DNA from: Pratylenchus scribneri
Lineage: Eukaryota; Nematoda; Chromadorea; Rhabditida; Pratylenchidae
Assembly (NCBI GenBank): GCA_030063045.1
Contig: JAQSEB010000055.1
Coordinates: 62,001-126,000 of the forward strand
Direction of reading: 5' to 3'
DNA length: 64,000 nucleotides
This document shows, one piece after another, positions 46,812-56,565 of the stretch. The first letter of the stretch is position 1. Each line of letters starts with the position of its first letter. Position numbers and translations under genes: made by a program. A model generated the notes under the pieces. That model searched no databases. It worked only from the letters and a program-made list of their open reading frames with translations, and was not told where the DNA came from.

Positions 46812-47325
46812 TCAATTGGCCCGAAGGCTAGAAATGCCACATATAAACCTGGTTCCGTTAATTACCTTCCACGATAGCAACAGCCATCAGAATGGCAAAC
46901 TAGAGTTCCGACACATGCTGAAAAGGCATAAATAAAAATATGATTTTTCTCATAGCCATTTATTATAACACATTAGAGGAATGGCTTCGATGTTCGATTT
47001 TTTCGATTCGATGTCGATTTTGAAATGTAGTTTTTCGATTTGGAAAATTTTTTACTCTCCAAATGTCGATTTTCGATTTGGAAAAATTTTTTACCCTCCG
47101 AAATGTCCTGTTTCGATTTAAAAAATTTTTTTACCCTCAAAAATATGGTTTTTCAATTTTGATTATTTTTTTGAGACATCAATCAAAGCCATTCCTGCCG
47201 CACATACGTGGGTTGCATTGACCGTCCACATGCAAAACATTCAGTTGAATCACCAAAATGATTAGCAAGAGCAATGTGCAGCTGATGAAGAGGGCATTTT
47301 TGTTATGGGAAAGGAGGGCAGCCAT
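46812..47325 (-). CDS. Small secreted cysteine-rich peptide
   Basis: Three exons on the minus strand (47208-47325, 46866-46917, 46812-46827) join in phase to 61 residues. Residues 1-35 are a clear signal peptide (hydrophobic core T-L-L-L-L-I-I-L-V-I, cleavage likely after H-V-D-G). The mature part of about 26 residues reads C-N-P-P-C, V-G-T-L-V-C and S-D-G-C-C-Y: five Cys in the spacing C-x3-C-x5-C-x4-CC. The first donor is a strong GTATGT, and the second intron is only 38 bp. A TATA-like TTTATAAG lies about 85 bp upstream. Intron 1 contains a 220-bp MITE. No family recognised. The design fits a secreted peptide, for example an antimicrobial, a neuropeptide-like product or a parasitism effector. 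That role is inference. Confidence 0.6.
46977..47196. mobile_element. MITE in intron 1 of the cysteine-rich peptide gene
   Basis: Terminal inverted repeats AGGAATGGCTTYGAT, interior of repeated TCGATTTTTCGATT, TTTTACCCTC words. About 220 bp; target duplication not visible. It adds nearly the whole length of this intron. Confidence 0.65.
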
Positions 47326-47407
47326 TATTATTTTGTTAAAGATTGTGTGAGTTATTTGATAAAGTGGATTTGGGTGATGGAAATGTGGGTTTGTGTTGGT
47401 GGTGAGG

Positions 47408-47419
47408 GCTTATAAAGGC
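47408..47419 (-). promoter_or_regulatory. TATA-like box of the cysteine-rich peptide gene
   Basis: Minus-strand TTTATAAG about 85 bp upstream of the start codon, in a small GC-richer island. Confidence 0.4.
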
Positions 47420-48175
47420 CCCTAAAATGGACAAATTTTACTCTCTGAATCAACAATCGAAATGGAAAAAATCAAATCTATGGGCTAAAAATTCCAGTTA
47501 TTCAAATTTATGTTTAAAGATAAATTACAGATTTGCCCGAAATAATTTTTCAATTATTTGAACAACTTTTCTATTTCTCTCCGAAATTAAATAAAATTAT
47601 TTAAAATTTATGTGCCACATTTTTAAATGCAATTTTAAAATTTCGGTTGATCATTATTATAAAATTTGAATTTTTGTGATTAATTTTATTACAAATTGCG
47701 CTAATTTTTTTCCAATTATTTGAACAACTTTCCCATTTCCTCATAAAATTAAATTTAAAATATTCAAATGTATGTCTCACAGGCTTCAATTATCAAAAGA
47801 AATTTGCCCGTTTTATTTGGGCAGATGGCCGCTTAATTTAAGAAATGAGACAAACCGCAAATTACCTTCGAAAATTATTTAAATAAAAGTTCAAATATAT
47901 TTTAATCTTATCTTGAGATACAATTCAATTATTATATTAATTAAAATGTATAAAATTATATTTTAAATTTAACACAAATTTTGGAAATTTTTCATATATT
48001 TTTTTGGGATCTCATTTATGAAATTTTCCCAACAGCAGCAGAAGGGAAAGATGGTAATGTCCGCAAGGAAAATATCTTCTTTATAAATTTGAGTCATTGG
48101 TAAATTTGCCTGAATGATGATGTGGCTTAAATTCGAATACTAAATTTCCCGTCAAATATATGTCACGGCCAATTT
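47420..48175. other. Intergenic, AT-rich
   Basis: No gene found. At 47545-47600 and 47705-47770 the string TTTTTCCAATTATTTGAACAACTTT recurs in part, a dispersed duplicate of about 60 bp. Confidence 0.45.
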
Positions 48176-48490
48176 GGGGAATTGGCCAATCTGGGGAATC
48201 TCGGCTTCTAGGCATCGTACAGACTCGAGAGTGGGCTCATTCGACTCGTCATGGTCGATTCTATGAAATTTCAATTTCAGAATGAATTAGGGGCTAGGGT
48301 TAGGGTTAGGGCTATGGTTCAGGGTGGCATGGGTTTAGGGGTTTGGGGCTAGGGTTAGGGGCTAAGTTTAGGGTTATACTAGTCTGAAATTGAAATTTCA
48401 TAGACTAAATCGACCATGCCGAGTCGACTGAGCCTACTCTCGAGTCTGTACGATGTCTAGAAGCCGAGATTCCCCAAATTGGCCAACCTG
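48176..48490. mobile_element. Foldback element with a TTAGGG-rich loop
   Basis: Arms of about 105 bp: GGCCAATTTGGGGAATTGGC, ATCTCGGCTTCTAGGCATCG, CAGACTCGAGAGT on the left, and their near-complement at 48392-48490. The loop (48288-48390) consists of GGGTTAGGG, GGGCTAGGG and GGGTTTAGG words. After the right arm the GGCCA words continue to about 48560. Confidence 0.85.
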
Positions 48491-49184
48491 ATAAACTGGC
48501 CATTCCCGGGAATGGCCAGTTTTTCATCCGGCCTTTCCCAGGAATGGCCAATTTCCCCAAATCAGCTGCAACATATATATTCACTCACTATTTTGCCTTC
48601 ATCTTCATAATCAAAAAATATTTCTTGACATAATCAAATTTTCAGCCAAGGAAAAAATGTTTTCCTCTTTTATTAATTTCCTCAATGGTAAAATTCGTGA
48701 TTTATCTTTTGAATTGCCTTATTTACGCCGCCAATGCTATAACTAGGGTAAGGCTAGGACTAAAAGGCTAGCTTAGAGCTTGCATGGGTTAAGGACTAGA
48801 TATTGTTTGAGATAAGGTTGTTTTATTGTCATTATTCTTTTTTCTATATGGTGGCGCAAATTAATTTTATCGAATTAATAAAACGAATATAAAATGAGAA
48901 ATAAGAATATTTTGAATTTGTCCATCCCCACAAATATAGGCATTTTAATCATTATTGTGTTGAACAGTGGAAACTGGAAAACGCTGAAAATTTATGTTTC
49001 TTATATTTTGAAATTGTTTTTAATACAGTCAGTAAATTCACTTTAAGCGTTTGTATATAAGCTTATTTTTTGACTATTTAATCAGGTCTAACAAATTTTA
49101 GATTCTATAGAAAATTAATGTGCATTCTTGGCATATTAATATATAAATGAATAATTTTAAATAACAATTTAAAAATATTTTCAG
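48491..49184. other. Intergenic, no gene seen
   Basis: It contains another degenerate AGGGTAAGGCTAGGACTAA patch near 48746. Nothing coding recognised. Confidence 0.45.
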
Positions 49185-49375
49185 CTAAACCACGTTTCCA
49201 GTTTTTGGTTTTGAACCATTTTAATTTTGGGCCCCAAAACCTGACCTTTTATATAGAAATGCGCGGAATGGCATCGTTGAAGCCAGAGGAATTGACCTTG
49301 TTGAGTGCTGAATGACAAAATCGAGATCATGTGGTGACCATTAAACGAATCAAGCGATCTACAAAATGGTATAAA
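49185..49375 (+). pseudogene. Broken relative of the 52.6-56.4 kb gene
   Basis: After the acceptor TTTTCAG the frame reads ... F-Y-I-E-M-R-G-M-A-S-L-K-P-E-E-L-T-L-L-S-A-E and then TGA (49313-49315). The exon at about 55.2-55.5 kb (minus) has F-E-V-R-G-M-A-P-L-K-P-E-E-L-A-L-Y-G-A-E-W at the same place, so the Trp codon has become TGA. Similarity goes on after the stop (D-H-V-V). No other exons of this copy were found. It is in the opposite orientation to the intact-looking gene. Confidence 0.6.
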
Positions 49376-50322
49376 ATTTGTGGGTTCTAAAACCGGTTCC
49401 TAATTATTATAAATCAAAAACTGTTTTTTTTCTGCAAAAAAAATATTTTTATTCTGAAAAAATATTTTCCTTTTCAAAACCCAAAAATTTACAAAAAAAA
49501 ATGCATCACTTGATTAATAAGAGCCATGACAAAGTGGGAAATATTTTCGTTTATAATGTTTCGCCTGATCTGATATGATCAACCGTGAATTAGGCCCACA
49601 AATAAATCAATCGTAAAATGCAAATGGATGGCCAAATCAATCACCAATCCTCACCAATTTTCGCTTAATCGTTACACTCTATCTCTATTCTCTATCCATT
49701 CACTGTGCCAATGTGTATATATTCTAATAAAATGTATATTTTAAATAAGCAGTTACGCATATGAATATATCATTCTCATGTCAGCAATTTATGAAACCCA
49801 ATAAATTACTCTATCTTCCATCGCCTCATTTTAAATTTCTAATAAGCCATATTTTTTTTTCATTACAAATTTTTTCATGATGATATATATTTAAAAAAAT
49901 TATATTGTCTTTAAATCATTCTTTCACAAAAACATTTTCTTAAAACTTCGCAAAAGTAGGCATCTTATTGTTTAGGCAAAAATTTTAGGCGCAAATGTCA
50001 AAAAATACTATAGGAAAAATTGAGCCAAATTCTACGTTGATTTGAGATAAAGGGAAAAAAACTGGCATTGTAGGAAATGGAGTATTGAGCCGAATTGACA
50101 AATTTCTCAGTTTTGATCAAAAAAAAATTATAATAATATAAAAATATGTTATTTATAAATTTATTTAATCAATTTTATCCATTCCCCAAATATTATCAAG
50201 AAAATTAATTTATTCATAAAATTGTTGCATAATTTTTTTTAATAGGAGGTAGGAAAGACCTATCTAATAATAGCTAATAAATAAATAAATACATTATCAA
50301 ATTTAAATTGAATATTACAAAT
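49376..50322. other. Intergenic, AT-rich
   Basis: The start (about 49378-49490) resembles the arms of the dispersed foldback family (AAACCGGTTCCTAATTATTA, TTTTCTGCAAAAAAAATATT). Otherwise featureless. Confidence 0.45.
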
Positions 50323-51247
50323 ATGGTTATGATGATGAAAGCAATTCAATTTCTACAAATTTCCATTCTTCTTCTAAACATGTCCAAAATTGTTTCCCCT
50401 TGCTGCTGTTGCGGCGGTGGCACTAATGAAGGAGGAGGAGGCAATGATGATCAGAGAGGCAATATTATGATGGGCGAAATAATTAGTGAATATTTAAACG
50501 CCGATAAACAAACTCCCTCAAGCGTTGAAACTTTTGTTGTAAGACCGGATGAAGTCCACAATCCTATGGCTCATAAAAAAGTGGAGAAACCAAAAGGTAA
50601 ATTTTGACAATAAATGATGGAAAAAACCCAAAATATATAAACCGAATGTATTTTAAAATTAAAATATAGAATAATCTGCTGGATTTGATTCCCCAAAAAA
50701 TTGTTGTCCATCAAAAACAATTATATTGTTTATAAAAAAATTATTTCATTTATTTCCAAAAAAATCAAATCTATGGCATTTTACCGGGGAAAATCACATG
50801 ACATTTAGACAAAATTATAATTGCCCATAGTAGTAAGGAACTTTTAACCTTTCCTTGTTTACCAAAAAAAGCGAATCCAAAAATCCAAATACGAATACTT
50901 AAAAATTTGGAAGTTAAATTATTTCACTCAAATTCGCATTTTTATGTTTTCCATTTTAAATTTTTCTTTTTTAAGCAGGTAAAAAAAGATCGATGTTTCG
51001 GAAAATATGGAATCCAATCAAAAAATGTTTTTGTTGTGATTGCGGCGAGGCCAAGAAAAGAGAAATACCCGATGGAGTTGGGAACAAAGCTATTTTGGGG
51101 CAGAAAATGGGCGCAATTTTGGATGCCCATGAAATTGGAATGGATGGTGAATTGGCACAAAAAAAGGGGGAGGCAAAAAATGGAAAAAGAACTGCGGCCG
51201 GGAAATCAAAGAATGGAATTGGAGGCCCTGATTCGTCGGTGAATTAA
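50323..51247 (+). CDS. Putative secreted protein with Cys clusters
   Basis: Two exons (50323-50596, 50979-51247) joined in phase 1 give 180 residues. The start has several in-frame ATGs; from the third the signal peptide is M-K-A-I-Q-F-L-Q-I-S-I-L-L-L-N-M. Directly after it come C-C-C-C-G-G-G and a Gly/Asn/Asp-rich stretch, then a mixed region. Exon 2 begins with a basic patch and a second cluster (K-K-C-F-C-C-D-C-G-E) and ends in a Lys/Gly-rich tail. No family recognised. The Cys clusters could bind metal or be lipid-modified, which is inference. If the hydrophobic start is not cleaved, the protein would be membrane-anchored. Confidence 0.55.
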
Positions 51248-52640
51248 AAAATTCCAACATGACCAGCAGCAGGTGGAATTGAATTTGTGATAAAATGATG
51301 TTTTACCAGAAAATGGAAGGGAGAAAAAATGCTATTTTTGACAATGACAATCTTTTATCTGTTATTCATTATTTAAACAATTTATCTTTTCGGGAATTTC
51401 TATAAAAGCATGTTGAAACGAATTTTGAAAGAATTAAAAAAAAATTTTGATGCAAATATGGGGGAACCTAATTTATAGAACAAATAATTAAACCAAAAAA
51501 ATTTATTTCCAGAACAATAAAAATAGTAGCGGGAGGGATATTCTGAGAGCCCTGCTTATATGATTAAAAAGGCCATAACTTTTTTATTTTTGAGTTTCTA
51601 TCAAAACTAATAATATATTCGTGTTCAGCTGATCAAAGCGCTCGATTAGTAAATAATTTGTGCCGAAATAAAAACAGTTTATAAGTGTCTACTGTCAAAA
51701 AAAATCTAATGTCGAAATGTCCGGCTCCACTCCTAGTAGAAGCTCCCTTTATTAATGCAAAATTCATAGTTGACAAACAGCCGCAAAGTTCCGGGGCGAG
51801 AGATTCAGTCTGCCCCAGAATATTAACTAGACCCGCCATCCTCGATCCTCTTTCCTTTCAATTTTTTTCCCTATGATTTTCATGGCCAACCCCTCACAAA
51901 ATTTTTAGAAACGGTTTTCTTTACCATAAAATTATTTTTTTTAATTCAATGTTTATTCGTAAACAAGTGTAAGAATTAATTTAAAGACAAACAATTATTC
52001 AAATAATTAGAAATTATTAATTGGAAGAAACAATAATATGATAAATTTTTGAAATAAATTGATGAAATCTTGAGAAGATTTTTGAAAGTTTTTCTCAATT
52101 GTGGTGGTGGTTTGGTGTGGTATAAATTGGAAGAGTAAGTAAGAAACTTTATAAGTTGATGAATCAATTAATAAACAAATTGAGTGGAAAAAAAATAATA
52201 TTAATTGAAAGAAACAATAAAATGGTAATATAATATTTTAAAAATAAATTGTAAAATTTTAAGAAGATTAGTGATGTTTTTCTCAATTGTATTAGTTATT
52301 TGTGGTGTGGTTTGGTGTGGTAAGAATTAAAAGAGCAAAAAAAAAATTTAAAGTTCATTCATAATAAACAAATTGAATGAAAAAAATAAAATAAAATGAT
52401 TCATTTAAATTTGAATAATAGATTATTAAAGGTAAAATAGAATTGATTTAATAATTGCTTAAAGTATTTAGAAGAATGTGAAAAATTATCAAATTTGAAT
52501 TTTGAAAAAATTTTCATAAAATAATTTTAAAAATTGCTCAAATCTTTTTTAAATTAATATTTTATGAATTAAAATAATGAATTTGCTCAAATTCTCAGAA
52601 TAATCTTATCATCCCCATCCTCAATTTTGTTCAGCAGAAT
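51248..52640. other. Intergenic with a repeat fragment and an imperfect duplication
   Basis: 51565-51605 holds GGCCATAACTTTTTTATTTT, the inner arm word of the foldback MITE in copy A, so a related fragment lies here. At 52015-52350 two 150-200-bp segments resemble each other (TTAATTGGAAGAAACAATAA, TTTTTCTCAATTGT, GGTTTGGTGTGGTA). No gene seen. Confidence 0.55.
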
Positions 52641-55600
52641 TCAGATCCGTTTCAGTTTTAAAGTTTTAATATTGTTGCTGCCGTCGGTCAACATTAAAAG
52701 ACGAAATTCGTGCAGAGTGTAGTATTTATGATTGGAACTGGATAAAATTTGATGCGTTCCTTTGCAACAATAACCAATGCCATTAAAACAAATGAAATGC
52801 TGCGCTTTTGTATGACTTCCACAACAAAAATAGTGTGAATTTGTGTGATGTTGGCAAGCAGAATCACGGACATCACCAATGAAGCCAGTCCCTTCTTCAT
52901 TTAATAATGCCAATGTGGTGGCCGAAGGCAAAGCCAGAGTTCCAGTAAATTTTACATAAAATTGTTCAGGCATAAATTCGGGTCGCGAATGAATTAATTC
53001 AATGATTCGGTCCATTGAATCGGCCGTTGGAAAAGACAATTCCGAAGGCCATGTGTATGAAGAGACCCAGGCTTTCATGATATTATTCACGGTGAATGTC
53101 AAGCCACCATTGACCGTAAATGGAGTTGGACTGTAAACAGCACCAGCCGAACTCTGGAATTATTTGGAAGAAAAATTATTTTTAAATTATTGTGCAAAAA
53201 ATAGGATTTTGAGCAAATTTTTTGTCATAATTTTAGTGTTTTAAAAAATAATTAAAAATATTGACCAATTAATAAGTCATTTTTTTCGATTTTTTTGACT
53301 TTTAAATATGCGACAAAATTTTTATTGTGAAATATTTTCAAAAATTTTTTCTCAATTCAATAGAAAAAATTTTTAAAATATTTTACATATTTATTAAAAA
53401 TAACCAATTAAAATTTAAAGATTTATTGAAATTATTTTTAAATTTGGAAGAATATGAAAAATGGAAATTTCCTTTTTTTTTTAAAAAATTAAAATAACCA
53501 TTTTCGCAGCTTCCAAATACTCGACAATTCCCGTCGCTGCTGACTGAAGCCTTCATTTTTATTATGAAGCGTAAATTATGCATTGTCGGATCCGCTCGAT
53601 TCTCAATGCTCCAAACAATTTCATTGAAGCCATTTTGCTCTTTCTGATTTAATCGACAAACATTTGCAGGCAAATTTCCATCCAATTTGAAGCATGGCTT
53701 GCGTAGGATCAAATGTGCCACACCGTTGGATGATGTTTGATCGCTGGACGACCAGAATTTGATTAAATCCATTAGCAAGCTGTTTTCCAATGCGCTGTCC
53801 AAGGTAATATCTATAAATTTTTTATAAAAATATAAAATTTATCATATTAAATTATTTTATTTTACTTGATATAAAAAAATATTTTCAGATTTATGTTGCA
53901 ATTGATTCCAATTTCAACTTGTTATTACTTCTAATTTAGGCAATTTTATTTTTTTGTTCATAGATTGGTTAATATCTATTTTATATTCAAGTCGAGTATC
54001 AAATTTTATGGCTAATTAAATTTATAGTTTTTATACCAGTTTAACATTTTTAAAGAGAATCAAATAAGCTAGAATTATTAAATTAATCGATTATGCTGAA
54101 TCGTATGAACTTATTTGCTGAAATATGGCTATTCCCTATCAGTGCTGCGCGGGCCCCGGCTCCGCAGGAGAGCCGGGGCTGAGATTCTGAAAAGCCGGGG
54201 GCCGGGGCTGACTTTTTGAGGGTCGGAGCCAACCCCGCGGCCGGCCACTATTTTAACAAAAATTATCGTCATTATTTTGATTTTGAAGGATTAAATTATA
54301 TTTTTTGAAAATGAAATAATGGAAATATCTTTATATTTCGAGGATAGATTGTTATAAAAAAAAACATTAAATAATTTTTATAAAATTTCTTTGATTTTAA
54401 AGAATTTTCAAAATTTAAAAGCCAAAAAAAATTTTTTGCTCTTTGTCCGGGGGCGGCCCCGGGGCTGGGGCCAGGAATTAAGCTCCGGGGCTGGGGCCGG
54501 GGCCGAAATTCTGAAAAGCCGGGGCCCGGGGCTCAAAAAAGCTGACGCGCAGCACTGTTCCCTATTGGAAAATGACGAAATTAGAATCGGCTTAAGGATC
54601 AGTACTGCTGGTTGCAAATATATATATATATATATATATATATTTTAAAAATTTCTATACTGACCAATGCTGTCCAAAAATGCTCCTTTTGTTGTGAGAA
54701 TATAGAGTAGAGTACTCGTATTTTGTAATTGAGGAATTGGCTGGTCCAATTTGAGAAGTTTCTTTCCACCAGAAATGGCAAACAAAAAGTCATCCATGTT
54801 GTTGAAATGGTGGAAGAGTGGAAAACGCTGAAAATTTTATAATTCAAAATAAGAATTTTTTGTTTGAAATAACATATTCTTGAACGGCATTTAATTGAAA
54901 AATTATTTTTTACGGCAATTTATTTAAAAATTATAATTGTCAAAATTTATTAATTTAGAGCTTTTCAGTTTTTATATCAAAAATTCCGTTCCAAATTTTT
55001 TTCTTTTTTTGATTTATAATAAAACTTTTTTGCTCAAACAAATAAAAAATTTTTCTAATTAAACCACTGAACGGCTAATAAAATACATAAATACTATTAT
55101 TAAATTTTTGTTATTATGCTATACTCAACATAAAGAATTACTATTTTTTAAAGAATATTCAGAACTCAACACATTTCCAAACTTAAAAATAAACGATGGT
55201 GGAAAATGCATTCGGCACGCACAATTGCGATGGATTAGCTTGAAATAAAGCAATTCATCCTTTTCACGAAGCATGTCCGCCTCAAATCCGCCCAACTGTG
55301 TGCCCCCCTCAATCACCACATGATCTGTGCTAGGCCATTCCGCGCCATAGAGGGCCAGCTCCTCCGGCTTCAACGGTGCCATTCCGCGTACTTCAAATTC
55401 CAAATGGCGGATCATTGTGTGGGCCGTTTCCTCGTTAGTTGTCATTTCCAAGAGGCGAGAGCAAAAATTGTATTTGTAAACGGCAGGCAATTGTGCATTG
55501 CGAACACGGAGACTGGCACATTCAGCTCCGGCTGTAAAAAAATAAATGGAAAAATGTTGAAAAAATAGTGTTACAAAAAATGATCTACAGAATAAATTTA

Positions 55601-56385
55601 ATTCAATGATCTAAAAATTTTTATTTTTTTTTTGTTATTTGAGATATCGCTTTTTTTTTATTAGTAAAAATTGGATGCTTGATAAATTATTTTACTATTT
55701 CTTTTTTTATATGACAATTTGTAATTTGATTATAGATAAAATAATTTGTAATTGAGAATTTTCTGCTAAAAAATAGATAATTCCCTCAAAATTACATATT
55801 TTTTCTTTAGAAAAAAGTTTAAATGAGAAAATATTTTTTTTGTCCATAAAATCACATTTTTTGTCCATAAATCGAATTCTTTTGTCCAATAAATCAGTTT
55901 TTGTTGAATAACTTTTTCATGTTTGATCCAATCCCATTAATCTTGTACAGAGGCGTCGATTGATCTATTGTTTGTCCGGGTTTGGTTCAAAACTAACAGA
56001 GCTATAAACCAAAAACTTGAAAATATGGTTTAAATGGTTTAATACTTAAAATTTCGGCCAAATCATGTCAAATGAAACATCAATCGACGCGTCTTGATGA
56101 GCTCTATAAAATAAGGTTTGGGGGACTAGGATTAAGCGCACCAAAAGGTTATACTCAAAAAACTGATTTATGTACAAAAGAATGTGATTTATGGGCAAAA
56201 AAATTGGCTCCCAAATTTAAATTATATATTACCAGATGCAATTGCCTCAAGCAATTGGGTCCATTCCCATTCACCGCATGGCTGTCCAGTGTCCACTGTT
56301 TACATCCAACTCCAATTGCTGGTTATTGGGTGCCAATGAGCGAAGGAAATTGACTTTGGCCTGATGATGTTGGGCCTGATCAAAT
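52641..56385 (-). CDS. Multi-exon gene of unknown family (junctions partly unresolved)
   Basis: Five coding segments on the minus strand. About 56290-56385: S-F-D-Q-A-Q-H-H-Q-A. About 55180-55535: V-Y-K-Y-N-F-C, then R-G-M-A-P-L-K-P-E-E-L. About 54672-54829: M-D-D-F-L-F-A-I-S-G-G-K-K. About 53500-53815: L-I-L-R-K-P-C-F-K-L-D-G. Final exon 52641-53153, with F-T-V-N-G-G-L-T-F-T-V and a Cys-rich part, Y-F-C-C-G-S-H through G-I-G-Y-C-C-K-G-T-H. Base composition is clearly more GC-rich than the introns, so these are real exons. The first exon and start codon were not found, and not every phase fits with the donors I tried. An alternative frame is open over the third segment. No family recognised. 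The intron between segments 3 and 4 holds a hAT MITE. Two degenerate relatives lie at 49.2 and 63.5 kb. Confidence 0.55.
54140..54557. mobile_element. 418-bp hAT MITE with GC-rich ends
   Basis: Perfect 8-bp target duplication TTCCCTAT (54132-54139, 54558-54565), terminal inverted repeats CAGTGCTGCGCG, and sub-terminal CCGGGGCC/GGCCCCGG clusters with an AT-rich centre. It lies in an intron of the unknown-family gene. Confidence 0.92.
54617..54643. repeat. TA dinucleotide microsatellite
   Basis: About 13 TA units between the hAT MITE and the next exon. Confidence 0.9.
55915..56115. mobile_element. Foldback MITE in an intron of the unknown-family gene
   Basis: Left words TTGTACAGAGGCGTCGATTG and TGGTTCAAAACTAAC pair with AATCGACGCGTCTTGATGAG and a diverged partner on the right. 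The centre has GGTTTAAATGGTTTAA. Same family as the elements at 13.3 and 57.1 kb. The plus-strand frame across it and the next exon is not a gene. Confidence 0.65.
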
Positions 56386-56565
56386 GACCTTAAAATTAAT
56401 TTTTAGAATAATATTTAAAATAGTAATATTTTTCACTAATTTTTTCACCAAAAATTTTGTATCCTGGTAAAAAATATGTTTAATTCATGACAAAAAATTT
56501 TTAATATGTTTTTTTTTTGAATTATTTAGTCTCACAAATTTTCATATTTCTCAATAATTTTTATG

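Noticed and set aside
48950..49030. An extra exon of the unknown family suggested by the shared word GGAAAACGCTGAAAATTT near 48.97 and 54.82 kb
   Set aside because: The match is short and lies on the non-coding strand relative to the gene at 54.8 kb. It is probably chance or repeat-derived.
54599..54847. Alternative minus-strand frame over the third exon of the unknown-family gene
   Set aside because: It runs through the TA microsatellite and lacks the acceptor phase. The other frame over the same exon has a more protein-like composition.
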